A program made the position numbers and the translations under genes. Source: Neckera pumila (taxonomy: Eukaryota; Streptophyta; Bryopsida; Hypnales; Neckeraceae). Taken from it: a stretch of DNA of 64,000 bases. Shown piece by piece: positions 37,196 through 49,786 of this stretch (within the stretch, counting starts at the first letter, position 1; each line of letters starts with the position of its first letter). The stretch lies in NCBI GenBank assembly GCA_963969595.1, contig OZ018411.1:4714501-4778500 (forward strand), written 5' to 3'. Below the pieces are notes generated by a model that saw only the letters and a list, made by a program, of their open reading frames with translations, ran no database searches and had not been told where the DNA came from.

Positions 37196-38007
37196 TGCTT
37201 TCTTCCCTCAAGTCATCCTAGCTCTTCTGAGTGCCTTAGAAGACAAAAAGTAAAGAGAACTACGTTTCTTCCTCTTCTTTGTATGCGGAAATACAACAAA
37301 CACAAAGTTTTGTTGCTCTAAAAGCATGAGAAAGTAGAAGAACACATCGACTCTCCAAAACAAAGACACTAAGGCTACACTTCCACAACCACACTGAAAT
37401 GACTCTTTGCTGAGGAAGAGGCACATACGTAGTCGCTTCAAAGCCAGGCTCAGCACACAAAATTGATGGCATTCAGTATTGTCTACATGTCAGAGGCCTG
37501 CTTGTAATGGACAAGTGGAACACCTGTCAGGTTGTAAAATGCACTGTCAATTTTTGAAACTACGTAGCCGCCAATAGTAAAGTGAGTCTGACGCCCTTTC
37601 TTTTGATATTGCTATCCAAGTGGGGATCCATAATTACAAATTTGTAAGCGCAAATAAATTTGGACCCGCAAAATTATGCTACTCGCCACCACCGCCTAAT
37701 CACTTTGAAAATCTTCTTTAAATATAGGAGCCCCAAAATATGTAGAGTGCCCATAAAAAAGTCTGACATAGCCACCTAATCTTATTCAAATTCTGTCTAA
37801 AAGATGAAGCTTCTGGAAGTGATTGTTGATGGCATGAAAATAAGTTAGTCATAATTGAGGATAAATTTGAAAACGCAAACATCTTGGCATATCCCACTTT
37901 GTACTAGTATCCTTCACAATCACTTGACACAATCAAAAAGGTTTAGTAGTGTTAAATGAAATAGATGAGCTCCGATTTGCCTACCGAGGATTGCTTTCAT
38001 TTTTGCT
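37196..38007. promoter_or_regulatory. Divergent intergenic region of the large element
   Basis: An 812-bp gap lies between the leftward first-exon candidate and the rightward transposase frame. It contains no sustained frame in either direction that fits an exon, and is the expected place for a shared or paired promoter. No specific sites were identified. Confidence 0.4.
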
Positions 38008-41000
38008 TTGTCCATTCAGTGTATTGTAACGATGGCTTGCATTCGAGTAGATGGTCATGACATGCCGTTGGTGTTTCCAGTAGATGAAGGAGGGCGTGCT
38101 CAAGTACTAAGCCACCTTCTTCATGTACGCTTCAGACTTGTGGAGTCCTCAATCTATGTTGTCGAAGAGAAGAAGTCCGAGTCTGGAGAATTACAGCAAT
38201 CCACTCCGGTTGTCAAGTCCGTCAAAGAAGAAGGTCACTGCTGGTATTTGTATTTGGGAAATTTCAGAGCTTATAGACTTCCCTTGTCTTTGCTAGAAGC
38301 GTCGACTGAGATAGTAAGTCGGCAGTCAGATAAATCTACCATGAATATGCTGTACATATCTCAACTTGTTCTATCTAGTCCGCCTCGTCAAGTGTTCCCA
38401 ATCCTCCCTAGCCGGGCAATTCTCCAAACAGTGAAGGTTGAAAAACTAGATATTGTCATAGAATTGTCCAGTAAATCGGAAGGAGAGTCTCCTGACCTCA
38501 CACAACAGAAGCAATCTTGCAGAGTTCCATCCGTCCCAAGTGAGAAGGCAACTGTAAATTGTTTATCAGAAACCCCGTCATATAGTTCAACGTAGTCTTG
38601 TTATTCACGTCCGCCACTACATCCAACTCCCATTGACCGCGTAAGTACAATAGAATGTTTGAAGAGACTAGCCAATATGCATCGGTCGCGAAACGAATTG
38701 TCAACAATGGATATGAATAATGTGAAGCATCACCGTGTCCAGTTTCTTCCGCCAATATTCAATGGGAATATGATCTTTGAATTGCCTTCGTGCTGGTCAT
38801 CATCGTCTTTGTCGGCGGCCAAGAACTTAGAAGGAATGGACAAGCGATACGACGGACATCCCTGGTGCAAGTTGGTGACGACAAACATCAATAACTCTGA
38901 CCATCTCAAGTTCCTTAAGGCATACTACGCTGGTCATCTTGCTTGTGAAAATCCAGAGTGTGATTATCTGAAGAGAGCTTCCAAGAAAAGCAAAACAGAA
39001 TGGAGTGATTATACAATGTTTCCTTTTGTAGTAGGGAAGACATCCCCCAAGGATTCTACTCTAATTTGCGAACTTTGCAAGACATCGCCTACATGCTTGA
39101 GCACATGCGATGCTATGATGTATTACAGTTATAGTGATAATTCTAAAATAAGTAGGGCTGCCATTCACTTTGGACATCATGAGCACCCTGTTGCAAAAGG
39201 CATGTATAGGGATTCCACAGACAAGATTTGTAGACTCATTGCAGAGCAAATGGACAAAACAGCAACAGCCACCAACTTTACAATTGCTTTGTCCCCTAGC
39301 AAGGAATTTTTAATGAACTACCTATTTCACAATGGAAAGGGAGAGAAACAGATGTTAAAGGGGGAGGAGCTGGAAGAAGTGATGGACCGTTTTCAATACT
39401 TGAGTAGTCCAAACATAAAGAATGTGATATCTTCATTTCAATCAAACAACTAGGGAGGTGTCATAGATAGCATCATGACCATGAAGAAGGAGTGTAGGTT
39501 TGAATACATTCATGATAGCGTTTTCCCTGGCCAAGGGAAGGAGAAAGTTTACATTTTCAAGATGCTCACCGAAGGACCAGGAAGTGGAGTGGACCTGGTG
39601 AGGCGCATGCAATCCGGAGGGAATCTCCAAAATGTGTGGATGATGTTTGACCACGTGAAACATGTGAAGGACTGGCCTATGATGGCTTGCCACGTGTATG
39701 ATCCAGATTACAGGAAGGTCATGACCATTGCAATGTGTGACATGCAATCTGAAGATACCGAGATCCAGGTGCAATTTTGGAGGTGTTTGAATCCTGTAAT
39801 GTCATGACACGGAATAGAATATCCAAACTTCAAGGAATTCATGGCAGACAGCGCTATGGCCAATTGGAAGGTTGTCCGTATTGTCTATGGATCTGGTTTT
39901 GCCAATGATAAAATGGAGAATTGTAAGCAGACGTGTTTATTGCATTGGAGTACATCTCTTCAGAAACACACTCAGAAGCACATCAAGGAGGCATTTCAGC
40001 AGCAACACAATGCACTATGTAAACTGTACAAAGATGCTAAGACTATCGAGGAGGCAGAGACACGTTACCTTGCAATTTGATCGTGGTGGTTTTCCTTTGG
40101 AGCTGCCACTGAAGATGCACTTCATCACTTGGATCATTGGCTTGCATTTTGGCATTTTAGATATCAGCAGTGGGACGGCTTCATGCAAATGGTAAGTCCG
40201 CATAGAATTTAAAGTAGGATGTGGGATTTTAGTATTTTTAAAAACTAGTGTGTAGAAAATTTTTGTTCATATTTGATTTGAATAGTGTTTCGACAAACAA
40301 CATTTTTTTTTAATTTTTTTAATTTTTTTTTCCTTTTTACCTGGAATGACAAAAAACAGGGGTACCTTGAGGGGGCCAATATACTACCGTCGGATCCGAC
40401 GGTAGTATTTGGATACCCTCAAGGTACCCTTGTTTTTGGTCCCGCATTAGGAACTAAATATAGAGGAATGACATTTGGTATTATTTGTTTGTTAATTAGA
40501 ATGTTTCGTTCCAAACAAAAATATTTGTGTAATATATTTTTGAGACAAATGGAATGTTGTTTAATAGTATTGACATATATGTGGACTAAATTTTTTGAGT
40601 TGATAGTGATTAATGATCTTTCATGTTTGAAATTTTACTAATGAATTCTTTCTGGAGATGGATTTCTAGGATTTGAGTTTAGAGGAGCTGGTAGATATGC
40701 CATCTTGCAACTTGTTTGAAACAATTTACAACAAGTGGCTTCAAATGTCGGGCAATTGAGGCAACAATTTATTTGACGCCACTTGCAATGATAGTATCTG
40801 TGCATGGATCCAAATGACAAATTTTTGTGCTTATTTAAAAAGACATACATCTAGATTAGGTCCATCGAAGGGGGAGTTAAAGTTGTGAGCTGCAAGGCGA
40901 AGTGGAGACCCCAAGAAAATGGCAAAGGCATTGAACACATTGCCTGGAGTTGAGGGTGTTGGAACTTGCGTATCGCACCTGGAGGGAGAAGAGATTTTTG

Positions 41001-42069
41001 GAAGCACAAAAATGAAGTTGGACGTTCCCATTGGCGATGCAAGAGACTCACATCGACCTGACAAAGTGAATTTCTCTCAACCTCGTGTTTGAACAAGGTC
41101 CAGTACGGCTTTCACAGAGACTTTCGTGGACAAAAGAAAGCAACTGAAGGTTCATCCATCCAAGCATGTTACGATTGCATTTGAAAGCGACTGCGATACG
41201 TCAAAGTGGCACATTGCAAGGATCAACCATGAATCAAACACAAAATGTCAAGCTCAGCAACGGACATTAAATATCAAGTGAGTTGCAAAAATTGCTAGAG
41301 GACTGTTGGGAACCCCAACTTCTACCTATCGTGGTAGGAAGGAAGATTATGGCACAAGGCAAGAGGTGGTGGCAGACTTCTGGTTTTGTTGGGATGACAC
41401 TGAAAGATGTGTGAAAGGTACTAAGCACAAGTACGTTATAGATAGGCCCGAGGTGCCAGATGTTTGGCCTATTTTAATCGGGACTAACCTCAATCGAGAG
41501 GAGACATTGTATCTTCAGCATGCTGGATTCCTACTCCAAGAGCGGCTACATTATCGCCACAACGACTCTTCAATATGTCAAACATATTCAAGAGTATCTT
41601 CTATGATCAACTGCCGCTACAAGATGCAGGTTTGTATCCAACGATTAGGAACAATAAAATCATACGGCGGAATGCAAACGCACTGACTACAAAGCAGCGG
41701 AACAAGTGGGAGAGTGCTGGAAATGTTAAAGGGGAAATTTTGGGAGTGACTTTATTTCCTTTTCCAGGTCTTGGTGCAATAGTTTCACTGGAGACCGGGG
41801 TAGATCCAAATCAAAATGTATGCAGAATTACAATTGGTATATTTCCCTCGTGCACATGCTCGGACTTTGTTCACATGTCTGTTTCCGCTATTGGTGGGCG
41901 TCAAGCATATGTGAATTGCAAGCACTTGTACTACCTGTATCGATACTTCTGCAAAATGGCCATGCATGACAACCAATTCATTCATGCACCCAGTTTTAGC
42001 TTCAATGAGTTCACGAATGAGTTGAAGCTTCTTTTACTTCAAGCAGGGATCATCAGTGTACCAGTGTAA
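38008..42069 (+). pseudogene. Transposase with SWIM zinc finger, decayed
   Basis: Exon 1 is one frame from 38008 to 40191 (728 codons) ending at a CAAATG|GTAAGT donor. The intron (40192-40669) holds hairpin P5. Exon 2 starts in phase 0 at 40670 (D-L-S-L-E-E-L-V-D-M-P) and runs to TAA at 42067, with one shift of frame between about 41545 and 41575. In-frame stops: TAG 38593 and 39451; TGA 39805, 40078, 40757, 40886, 41090 and 41279. Residues about 285-400 hold a Cys-rich segment (C-E-N-P-E-C ... C-E-L-C) ending H-F-G-H-H-E-H-P, like a GCM1/WRKY-type finger. The core has C-D-M-Q-S-E-D-T-E and F-M-A-D-S-A, then L-H-W-S-T-S-L-Q-K-H, as in MULE-like DDE transposases. A C-T-C-x21-N-C-K-H SWIM finger begins at 41851. 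I recall close relatives from bryophytes; the exact superfamily (MULE or KDZ-like) is unsettled. Confidence 0.72.
40348..40441. repeat. TCGGATCCGA-centred hairpin P5
   Basis: Arms of about 46 bp: GACCAAAAACAAGGGTACCT, TTGAGGG, then ATACTACCGTCGGATCCGAC at the centre. It sits wholly within the transposase intron, so it would not disturb the protein. Confidence 0.85.
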
Positions 42070-42902
42070 GGGGACAATTGACGTTCTTCTTCGTACTTCA
42101 TTTGAATCGTATTAATATATTTTTGGTACAATTGAAATGATTTGGAGCATATGGAATAGAACATGTTTCTCTTTGATGTATAGAAATATGTGTGTTTATC
42201 AATGTTTGGCAATATGAGGGTGGAAATGGCCAAGAATTACAATGATCACCCCTTGTCTAGTATTATATGTATGAACATCAAATCAATTCTGTGAATGTGT
42301 TTTGTATTCTCTTTTCCCTTTCTTTCCCATTTTTTTTGGTTTTGTATTCCCTTTTTTTTTTCTTTACCTTTCTATTACTTTTCCATTTTTTTTAATTCAA
42401 TGTTTTTTTTCAATAGTTTCCAAATGTTTTTCCTTAATCTTATCCTGTTTTGTTTTTATTTTTTGAAAGAATTTTTGGCAATTTAGAGACAAAATATACC
42501 CTACTAGTGGTCATTCCTTTGGATTGGAATATATTTGTGAGAGGTCCAATAGATTGTAGTGGGTGAGCAATAGAGCTTAGTCTAAAATTATGCATAGAAG
42601 TATCAAGGTCTCATTTCATAGATTTTGGCAGATTGCAAATTATAATGGTTTCCTAAATCCTAAGTCCATGATCATAGGGATAGCAGTCATAGGTCCTAAA
42701 TCTTACTATAAATAATAAATTATACTCTATTTTTGACGAAAAATCCTAAACCAAAAAAAATTTGGAAAAAGAACTTAAAAAATAAGTTGTCCAAGCTCTA
42801 CGCTCGCAAGCTCCATGCTCGCCGCTCATAAGCTTGCCGCTCCAAGCTCGCATGCTAGCGTTGTTGTTTGGACAATCTAAAGTTTAGCACATTTATTTTG
42901 TA
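42070..42902. other. Right flank of the large element, no gene
   Basis: AT-rich, with long T runs around 42330-42470. A small cluster of CTCGC/GCTCC words lies at 42795-42860 (AAGCTC-ACGCTCGCAAGCTCC type). No terminal repeat matching the left side was found. Confidence 0.4.
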
Positions 42903-43811
42903 TTAACCCCTGCTAAAGGCCCAAAGTCCTCTCAAGGGACACTTGGAATTTTCAGTAGGCTCGTGTAACCTCAAATTTTAACCTGATTTTTTGAAATTTT
43001 TTTACAAGATAGGGTATTAGCTTTCTAAAAATATAATGTTTTCTTCAATCTGAGAAAAAGTTATGCCACCCAAAGTCAAAAAAACAACTCACTAGGGAGA
43101 AAAAAAAAACTTTTAAAAAATGGTATTTTTTTTTTTTTCTCAAAGATCATGATTTTGTCTACATTTGAGGCTTTGATTTATCTATTTGGACTCAGAATGA
43201 GAAACTTATAGACAATCTTGTTTTTTGGGCAATCTAAGCATCTTCTTCAAAAAACAACTTATAGAATTCATTTTTTAATGCAACTTTCAAAGTTTTTCAA
43301 TTTTTTTTTTGACAAGGTAAAGTTTGTTTGCAAGACCAATCCCACCGATGGAATTATGGTATTTTAATTCCACCTAAGAGCTATTAACAATTTAGTGTTT
43401 CATTCAATTTTGGACCTACTTCTACTTAATAATGTTTTTATATGTGAAAATCAAGGTTTGACATTCTGAATTTTTTTCTCCAACTCTCAACTCAAATGTT
43501 CAACATAAATTTTTTTTATCCTAATGGTATGTCGTACACAAGAAGTCTACAAATGGCCGTCAAAGTTATCTGAAATTGCAGGCCACAATTCAAAAAAACT
43601 TCTTTTTCTAACTTCAAATGCTAATATTTTTCCAATCGGTACGGTCAAACTTCATGTACTTTTTACCACATGATCTACGACAAATGAAATAGAAGATCCT
43701 ATAGTTTGATTCTTAAAAATATGATTTTTTTGGTTTCTTGAATGATCGCAACGGAAATGGCGGTTTTCGTGGTTTCAGACCCAGAAAATGCCTTGGGCCT
43801 TAAGGTGTTAA
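42903..43811 (+). mobile_element. piggyBac-like non-autonomous element, about 0.9 kb
   Basis: Starts TTAA-CCCCTGCTAAAGGCCC and ends GGGCCTTAAGGTG-TTAA. Internally it parallels the complement of 50628-51542: AGGCCCAAAGTCCT, then GGGACA-TTGGAATTT, AGCTTTCTAAAAATATAATG, AAAAGTTATGC-ACCCAAAGTC, and near the end CCACATGATCT. No coding frame. Confidence 0.65.
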
Positions 43812-46800
43812 GCTAAAAACCAATTGCAAAAAACAATAAAGATCAATAGATTAAGTATTATCACACTTAGCACAAATCAAAGCTCATATGTGGTCAATGG
43901 AACCTCTAATGTACTATTTGGTTAATGAAATCTCTACCATTTGAGTTTGAAAACATCTCTACCATTCTACCATTCTACTAGATTATATTCCTAATTTATA
44001 CCATTACAATGCACTTTCATCTAAGAACAATGCAAATTCATCTGTTCATGCAAATTAAACATGAAGAAAGCGGAAACCTCTATATGCCTTTCTTGGTTCT
44101 TGATGCTCTTTTTTATCAAACTATTATACTAATCATCTGTAATGATATAATCTCTTTTTTGTTGATCTTAAACCAAATTTCAATGTGAATATCATTACTT
44201 TTAAGTTCAATAGACTCCAATAAAAAAGATGGAAGAAAGGAATAGTAAAAGTCATGTAGACTTGAAAAATAGATTTAGATAAATAATTTTTTATAAACAA
44301 AAGCATAAATAGAAGAAAGAAGAAAGAACTTGTACTACACTAATAGGAATGGTAGTTTAGATAGTCTAGATTTAGTTTGTATAATCAATTTGGAAATATA
44401 GCTCTCTTTTGTACTTCAACAATGCTAAAGCATGAGTGTAGAGACGTAAGCCTACTATAAGCCTTGAACCTAATTATAGGTATGTAAGGGGGTATGTACC
44501 TACAACTGTTTGAAGGTGTAATAGCATATGTACCTATAACATGGAAAGAGTTTATAACATAGGAATCTATAATATAGACACCTATATAACCATAAAATGT
44601 GTTTGTAATATAGAATCTTAGATTCATAGATTCCTAGTTTCTATGCTATTAAATTAGACCATCTGCAATGCAAAGACGGTAAATAGGCCCTACAACGGCA
44701 AATGCCGGGGCTGAAAATGAGGCCTCTATAATGCTGGAAGTTTTTTTGGACAAAGCAACCCAATGTGGAATTGGCAATCCAAACTTCATATACACTTTTC
44801 TACATTATAAAAAAAAAGAGGATAAGATTGTACATTAAAAAACTTTTCATGCAAACAAGGGAAGCCCCATCAATTGGCACACATAACCAAACTCAAAAAA
44901 GGCCCAATATTAATGACTTTTCCTATATCGAGACAAGTTGTGGTCCCTCTACATCATATCAATTTGCCGGTCCCGCCTCTTTGCATATTGAGGCCGTGGA
45001 ACTAACATGGAACATGATGGTCACATTGGGGCAACCAAATTACTCAAAAAATCTTTTCAAACTTTACAATCAGGTATTGTTCATTTACAAACTACCTATT
45101 TGAGAAGTTCAAGGATTTGTACATAACACCCAACATACCTTTAGTTTGGCTGTTTTGTTTGTTTTGTTTGTTTGTTTTGTTACGTTGAGATCTCTCGAAC
45201 CGTGCATCCCATGGTTGTATGCTTGATATTGTTGAAAAGTGCTTAGCAAGGAGGGGTGCACGGGCTTGGTTTCGTGGAGTTTTGACCAGTGATCCTAGAA
45301 CTGCTTTATGGAATTTAGTGCAATATGCTACCTCCAAGACAAATGGGCATCAATTTTGGCTATCTTAAGAATGAGTAGTATTACAAAAAGTAGAAAAGAT
45401 AGGATTTTGCAAGTTTTCAAGGATTATTGGGAGTACTATAATACGAAACTCATGAAATTGATGCTAAATCCAATGTAGAGGAAGTTGCACATTGGCTACC
45501 AAATTCTATTATTTATTGTAGTCTTGACTAAAATCTAAATTTTTTAAGGATTTTTTCCAGTGTGCTTTTAGCTCCTAAAAATTTTAAGTAGCAATGGAGC
45601 AAAATTTAGCCACTTCTATGAATGCTGGTTTGGACCTACGGTGCAGAAGTTAATGAACTTCGAAGTATTTTTGGATCAAAAAGTTATAAAATTACTTTGA
45701 ATTTGAATTTGGTCGCGTTCTTGGTACTGTTGAAGAGCTCTTGGCAAGCAAGAGTGGACTGGCTTTGTTTTGTGGCGTTTGAAATGGTCACTAAGTGAAA
45801 GATATTGAATTTCAAATTTTTATTACGAATTAAAAAATTAGAAAATTGTTTTTATTATGATTTTGGTTGTGGCAATGGCACAAGGCACACTAGTATAAGT
45901 AAAATTAGCATTGTTTGTCCTACATAATTAATATTGAATTCTTACCCACTTTCAATCAATTTGGAACAAATTTCAATTTCAAAGAAGCAAAATTGCGTTT
46001 TTGGCAAATTTTTAAAGTCAATTTTTATGATTTTATATAATATTTTATTGAAAACAATTGACGATGGGTTTTTTTTATTCAATTGCATAGACATGTAGGA
46101 AAATGCATATGCACATCTTTCATATGAAAGTAACAAACAAATGAGCGATGAAGAGTTCAATAGAAAGTGACGTTTGACCAAACTTTAAATAAATGGATAT
46201 CGCTATATTTTAACTAGATTTTGGCAAAGTAATTGTACCATCACGCTCATATGTTACAAAATTAGTTACCATATGGAAGGCAAATAGAAAAATCGAAATA
46301 CAATATGAGATATCATTTGTACAAAATTTGAGCACTTGTGACCTCATTATTGAAATCTTTATAGAAGGAATTATGGGACTTTTTGGGAGATACTTGTTTG
46401 AAGGGAAAATGTGCGTATAGATGTTTCCTACATATATATGCAATCAAATTAAAAAAATTCATCACCAATGCTTGTCAATGAATTAACTTATATTACCATG
46501 AAAATTAAATAAAAAGGTTCACCAAAAATGGAGTTTGGATTTTTTGAAAGTGAAATTTGGTTTGCTTGATAGCAATTGCGTGAAGATGCAATAATAATTA
46601 TGTTGACCAAAATAAATAAATTTAAATCTACACTATCCAAAAAAATTTGAATGGCTCAAATAGGCAATTTATAAATGAGCGGTACCGGACTATACAGTAT
46701 TGATACTGGCTTGTATCCCGGTTGCATTGCAGATAGTCTTAGCACTCCCCTTTGAACTTCAAGCTTGTATGTCTTGTATATATTTTTTGTAAACTTATAT

Positions 46801-48212
46801 AGTTATATGTAGTTGTGGTGACATTTTGTAGCATGGAGTGGAATGATTTTGGGATGCATACAAATGTCTAAATATGTTAGGTTGACTTGTTTGTCTGATG
46901 TCAAATTTAACTCTTTTATATTTGAATTGCAAATATTGCACAATAGTAAGGTAATTGACCTTAAATCACACAATTAAGCAATTCAGCACAATTCAACATG
47001 GTTTTCACAATTATATTTGAAAAAAATTTGTGGGGTCCCATTGATAGTCAAAAGGGGATTCTAAATTCTCTTAGAATGCATTTTTTGGACATTGTGTGAA
47101 TAAACTATAAATTTTCAAAGTGCTAAAAATAGGTATACCTAAAAGCAATCATAGAGTCATGTGAATAGTGGGAGTACATTTTAGACAAGAATATCCATTG
47201 TGCAATTTTAGGAAGCGTATCAATTTTAGGTGTAGTTACCTATTATTGTTTAATTGAGTGGATTGAGTTGTACACTTGTCTAGTTAATGGATTGGAGATG
47301 AGTGGAGCATTTACAGAAGCCGAACAATCTGGCTAACAATTAAAGTGTACAGTTAAGGACAAATATGGGAAGTATTACATAACTTAGTGGTTTTGAGAAT
47401 TATCTTTTGCAAAACCATCCATATTCTTATTAGATTAAAACACAACAAAGATGTACAAAATAACTTGATCCCCATGTGAAAAGTGCCCTTCTTTTTTTGG
47501 CACCATAGGATCAGATTGCACCATTTCAAAATAAATGTTTACTTTTTTGTTAAATAAGTAATCAACTTTTTTTGCCAAAAACTCTCTATTTTTATTAAAA
47601 ATATAAATGAAGTCACCACATTTTGATGAAAAAGTATATTGAAAAGTATTCTTTGGTCCAAAATATGGATGAATGTAGAGATATAATTCTTCACCAAATT
47701 TTAAGCAATTGCCATCTTGGCACTTTTTCAAAAAGTGAAAAAAGAGGGCCGGTAAGAACTAGGCATGAATATTGAGAGGTAGAATTGCCTATTGGACTAG
47801 TTAAAAATTAATAATAAGTGAGCATATGAGTAAGAATCTAGTATGGTATTATTGTTGAAGGTCCAAGGAGATATAAAAATTGCCATAAAAGTGGCGTAAT
47901 TGTATAATGATGCATATTAGTGAGTGTATGTATAGATCATAATAAATAATATCAAATGGATTGTTCCTAGCTAGTGGGTGGAAAACTAGAGTGAATATTG
48001 CTTGGACTTGGTATGATTGATAAATTGTAAATCAAGTAGTAATAGTTGCATGTATAGAAATCAAACCTGATCTAACCTATTTGAATTAGCAATGGAAGGG
48101 TAAAGAATGTTATTCCAATTGTGAATCTATTGATAGTGATAAGTTGTGATACTTGTCTTAAGTAACCCTAAAATCCGGATTGTAAGAGAATCACTTTAAC
48201 ATCTACAATCAC
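43812..48212. other. AT-rich intergenic with dispersed repeats
   Basis: No supported gene. Repeat B copy 2 (45285-45533) and a relative of the 1.7-2.1 kb foldback family (45716-45895) occur here. A frame at 44765-45103 has no recognisable content. A CAAACAAAACAAAC-type microsatellite lies at about 45150-45180. Confidence 0.5.
45285..45533. repeat. Dispersed repeat B, copy 2
   Basis: Direct copy of 23819-24100. Its plus-strand reading T-S-D-P-R-T-A-L-W-N-L-V-Q-Y-A is longer than in copy 1 before stops appear, which suggests a lost coding sequence. Confidence 0.55.
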
Positions 48213-49143
48213 TTAACCCCTAAAGGACCAAGGCCTTTTTTTTGCAAAAAAACTCTCAAAAATGCCATTTCTAAAGCAAAGAGTAAAAAAATTTAAATAT
48301 TGTTTTTTTTGCACATCTAACCATAGGATCTTATACCTAACTAGTATGAGAATGTGTGGAAAAAATTTCAGAATTTTTGACTGCACAGATTGCAAGATAT
48401 CTGCGTTTGAAGTGAAAAAAACAAGTTTTTCAGCACATTGTGGGACTAGATTTTTTGACTTTGAACATTTTTAACTTAAATTTTTTGCACTATAGAGTTT
48501 TGAGCTTCAAATCTTTCTAGTGGAGAATTGAGTTGAGAGTCTAGGGAAAGAAAAGAAATTCACAAAAACTTAATTTGCATTCTTAAGAAAATTGTTAAGT
48601 AGAAGTAAGTATATGATAGAAGGAAAATCTAAAATATTAATAGCTTTTAGATGGAATTAAAATGCACTAATTCCAATGGTGAGATTGTTCTAGCATAAAA
48701 AATAAACCATGTGGAACTTTTTTTTTGAAAAATTGCAAAAATGGCATTCCAAAATGAATCCGACAAGTTATTTTTTTCAATAAGATGCTCTAATTGCCTG
48801 AAAAACAAGATTGCCCATAACTTTCTCATAAAAAAATCCAAATGAAATGAATCAAAGCTTCCCAAATAGACAAAAATATAATCTATAAAGAAAAAAAAAA
48901 ATTTAAAAAAAATTAATTCTTTTGCAAAATGTTTTTGCTGCGCCTTCTCCCCTACTTTGAGCTTATTTGGGCATAACTTTTGTTCCCGGGCACCAATTGA
49001 AAAAAAATTTATATTCCCATGAAGCTTATCAGTTTTTCTATCTCCAAAAAAGTTTCAGAAAATTATGACAAAAATTCAGCCCGTAGGTACCTGCCCGAAA
49101 TCCCATTTGTCCCCAAAACGGATAATGGTCCTTTAGGGGTTAA
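48213..49143 (-). mobile_element. piggyBac-like non-autonomous element with best-preserved ends
   Basis: TTAA-CCCCTAAAGGACCA at the left and TGGTCCTTTAGGGG-TTAA at the right are exact inverted complements, flanked by the TTAA duplication. The interior shares CTAACCATAGGATCTTATAC with the copy at 50.6 kb. No transposase frame. Confidence 0.75.
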
Positions 49144-49241
49144 GATGGTAGAATAAATTATGCTTAAGTTGTGGTTGAGTAGATATGTATGAGCCTATGA
49201 GGAAAGGCTTTGTTGCATTATATTAAGCATTGTGAAATCAC

Positions 49242-49786
49242 TTAACCCCTATAGGACAATTGAAAATTCAGGTAGGTTCCTAACTTCCTATGAAGTCAAT
49301 TTTGGTTGGAAGTTTGCGAAATTTTGACGCAAGATGTGTATGTGTACCCCCTTGCTGAAAATCTAATTTTTGTTCATATCGGGTGCCCAGATCAAAAGTT
49401 ATGCTGCCTTGAACTTTTTCGGTAGCTCAAGCAGTGCGAGAGTATTTGTAGAATCTCTTGCAAAAAAGACCATCAACTCTTGAAATTTGCCATACATGTA
49501 ACTTACATGATACAAGATGCAAATCTAAAAAAAAATTAGCGTACGTAGTGTAAAAATCTCACTTTAGGAGGAATTAAAGTCTGCTGGCCCTATCAGTCAA
49601 GGTTAAAAGAAAACTTTTTCTTCTAACTTCAAACATTATAATCATTCAATCCGTGCCATCAAAGTTTTTGAAAAATTTTCCACCCATTCCTAAAAATCTT
49701 TTTTTTTCATGTTTTTTTCACTGCCCTAAAAGGTGGTATTTTTTCACAAATTTGTCCAAAATGTGCCTCCGGGCTTTAGAGATTAA
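49242..49786 (+). mobile_element. Shorter member of the TTAA family
   Basis: Left end TTAA-CCCCTATAGGACAATTG, right end GGGCTTTAGAG-ATTAA, 545 bp. It contains the CGGGTGCCCAGATCAAAAGTTATGC-type block typical of the family and lacks part of the interior. A further truncated relative begins at about 49992 (TTGTCCGTAAAGGGGACAAA). Confidence 0.55.

Larger units (their letters stand above)
28175..42069. mobile_element. Large two-gene DNA transposon, decayed copy (minimum extent)
   Basis: A rightward transposase (38008-42069) and a leftward methyltransferase-like gene (32714-28175), with a possible acidic unit (37195-32930), are read away from a shared centre at 37.2-38.0 kb. The two long genes have comparable decay: frames kept over kilobases, one frameshift each, and in-frame stops attributable to C-to-T changes. 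All five TCGGATCCGA-centred hairpins of the window sit inside these limits, in introns or between genes. Limits given are coding limits; ends and target duplication were not found. One mobile unit is inferred from gene arrangement, shared decay and hairpin distribution. The alternative is two unrelated neighbouring repeats. Confidence 0.6.

Noticed and set aside
38593..41281. Stop-codon readthrough, selenocysteine or U-to-C RNA editing as the reason for in-frame TGA/TAG codons
   Set aside because: Host genes in the window use TAG and TAA as normal stops, editing that repairs stops is known from plant organelles rather than nuclear genes, and one frameshift per gene also occurs. Ordinary decay explains all of it.
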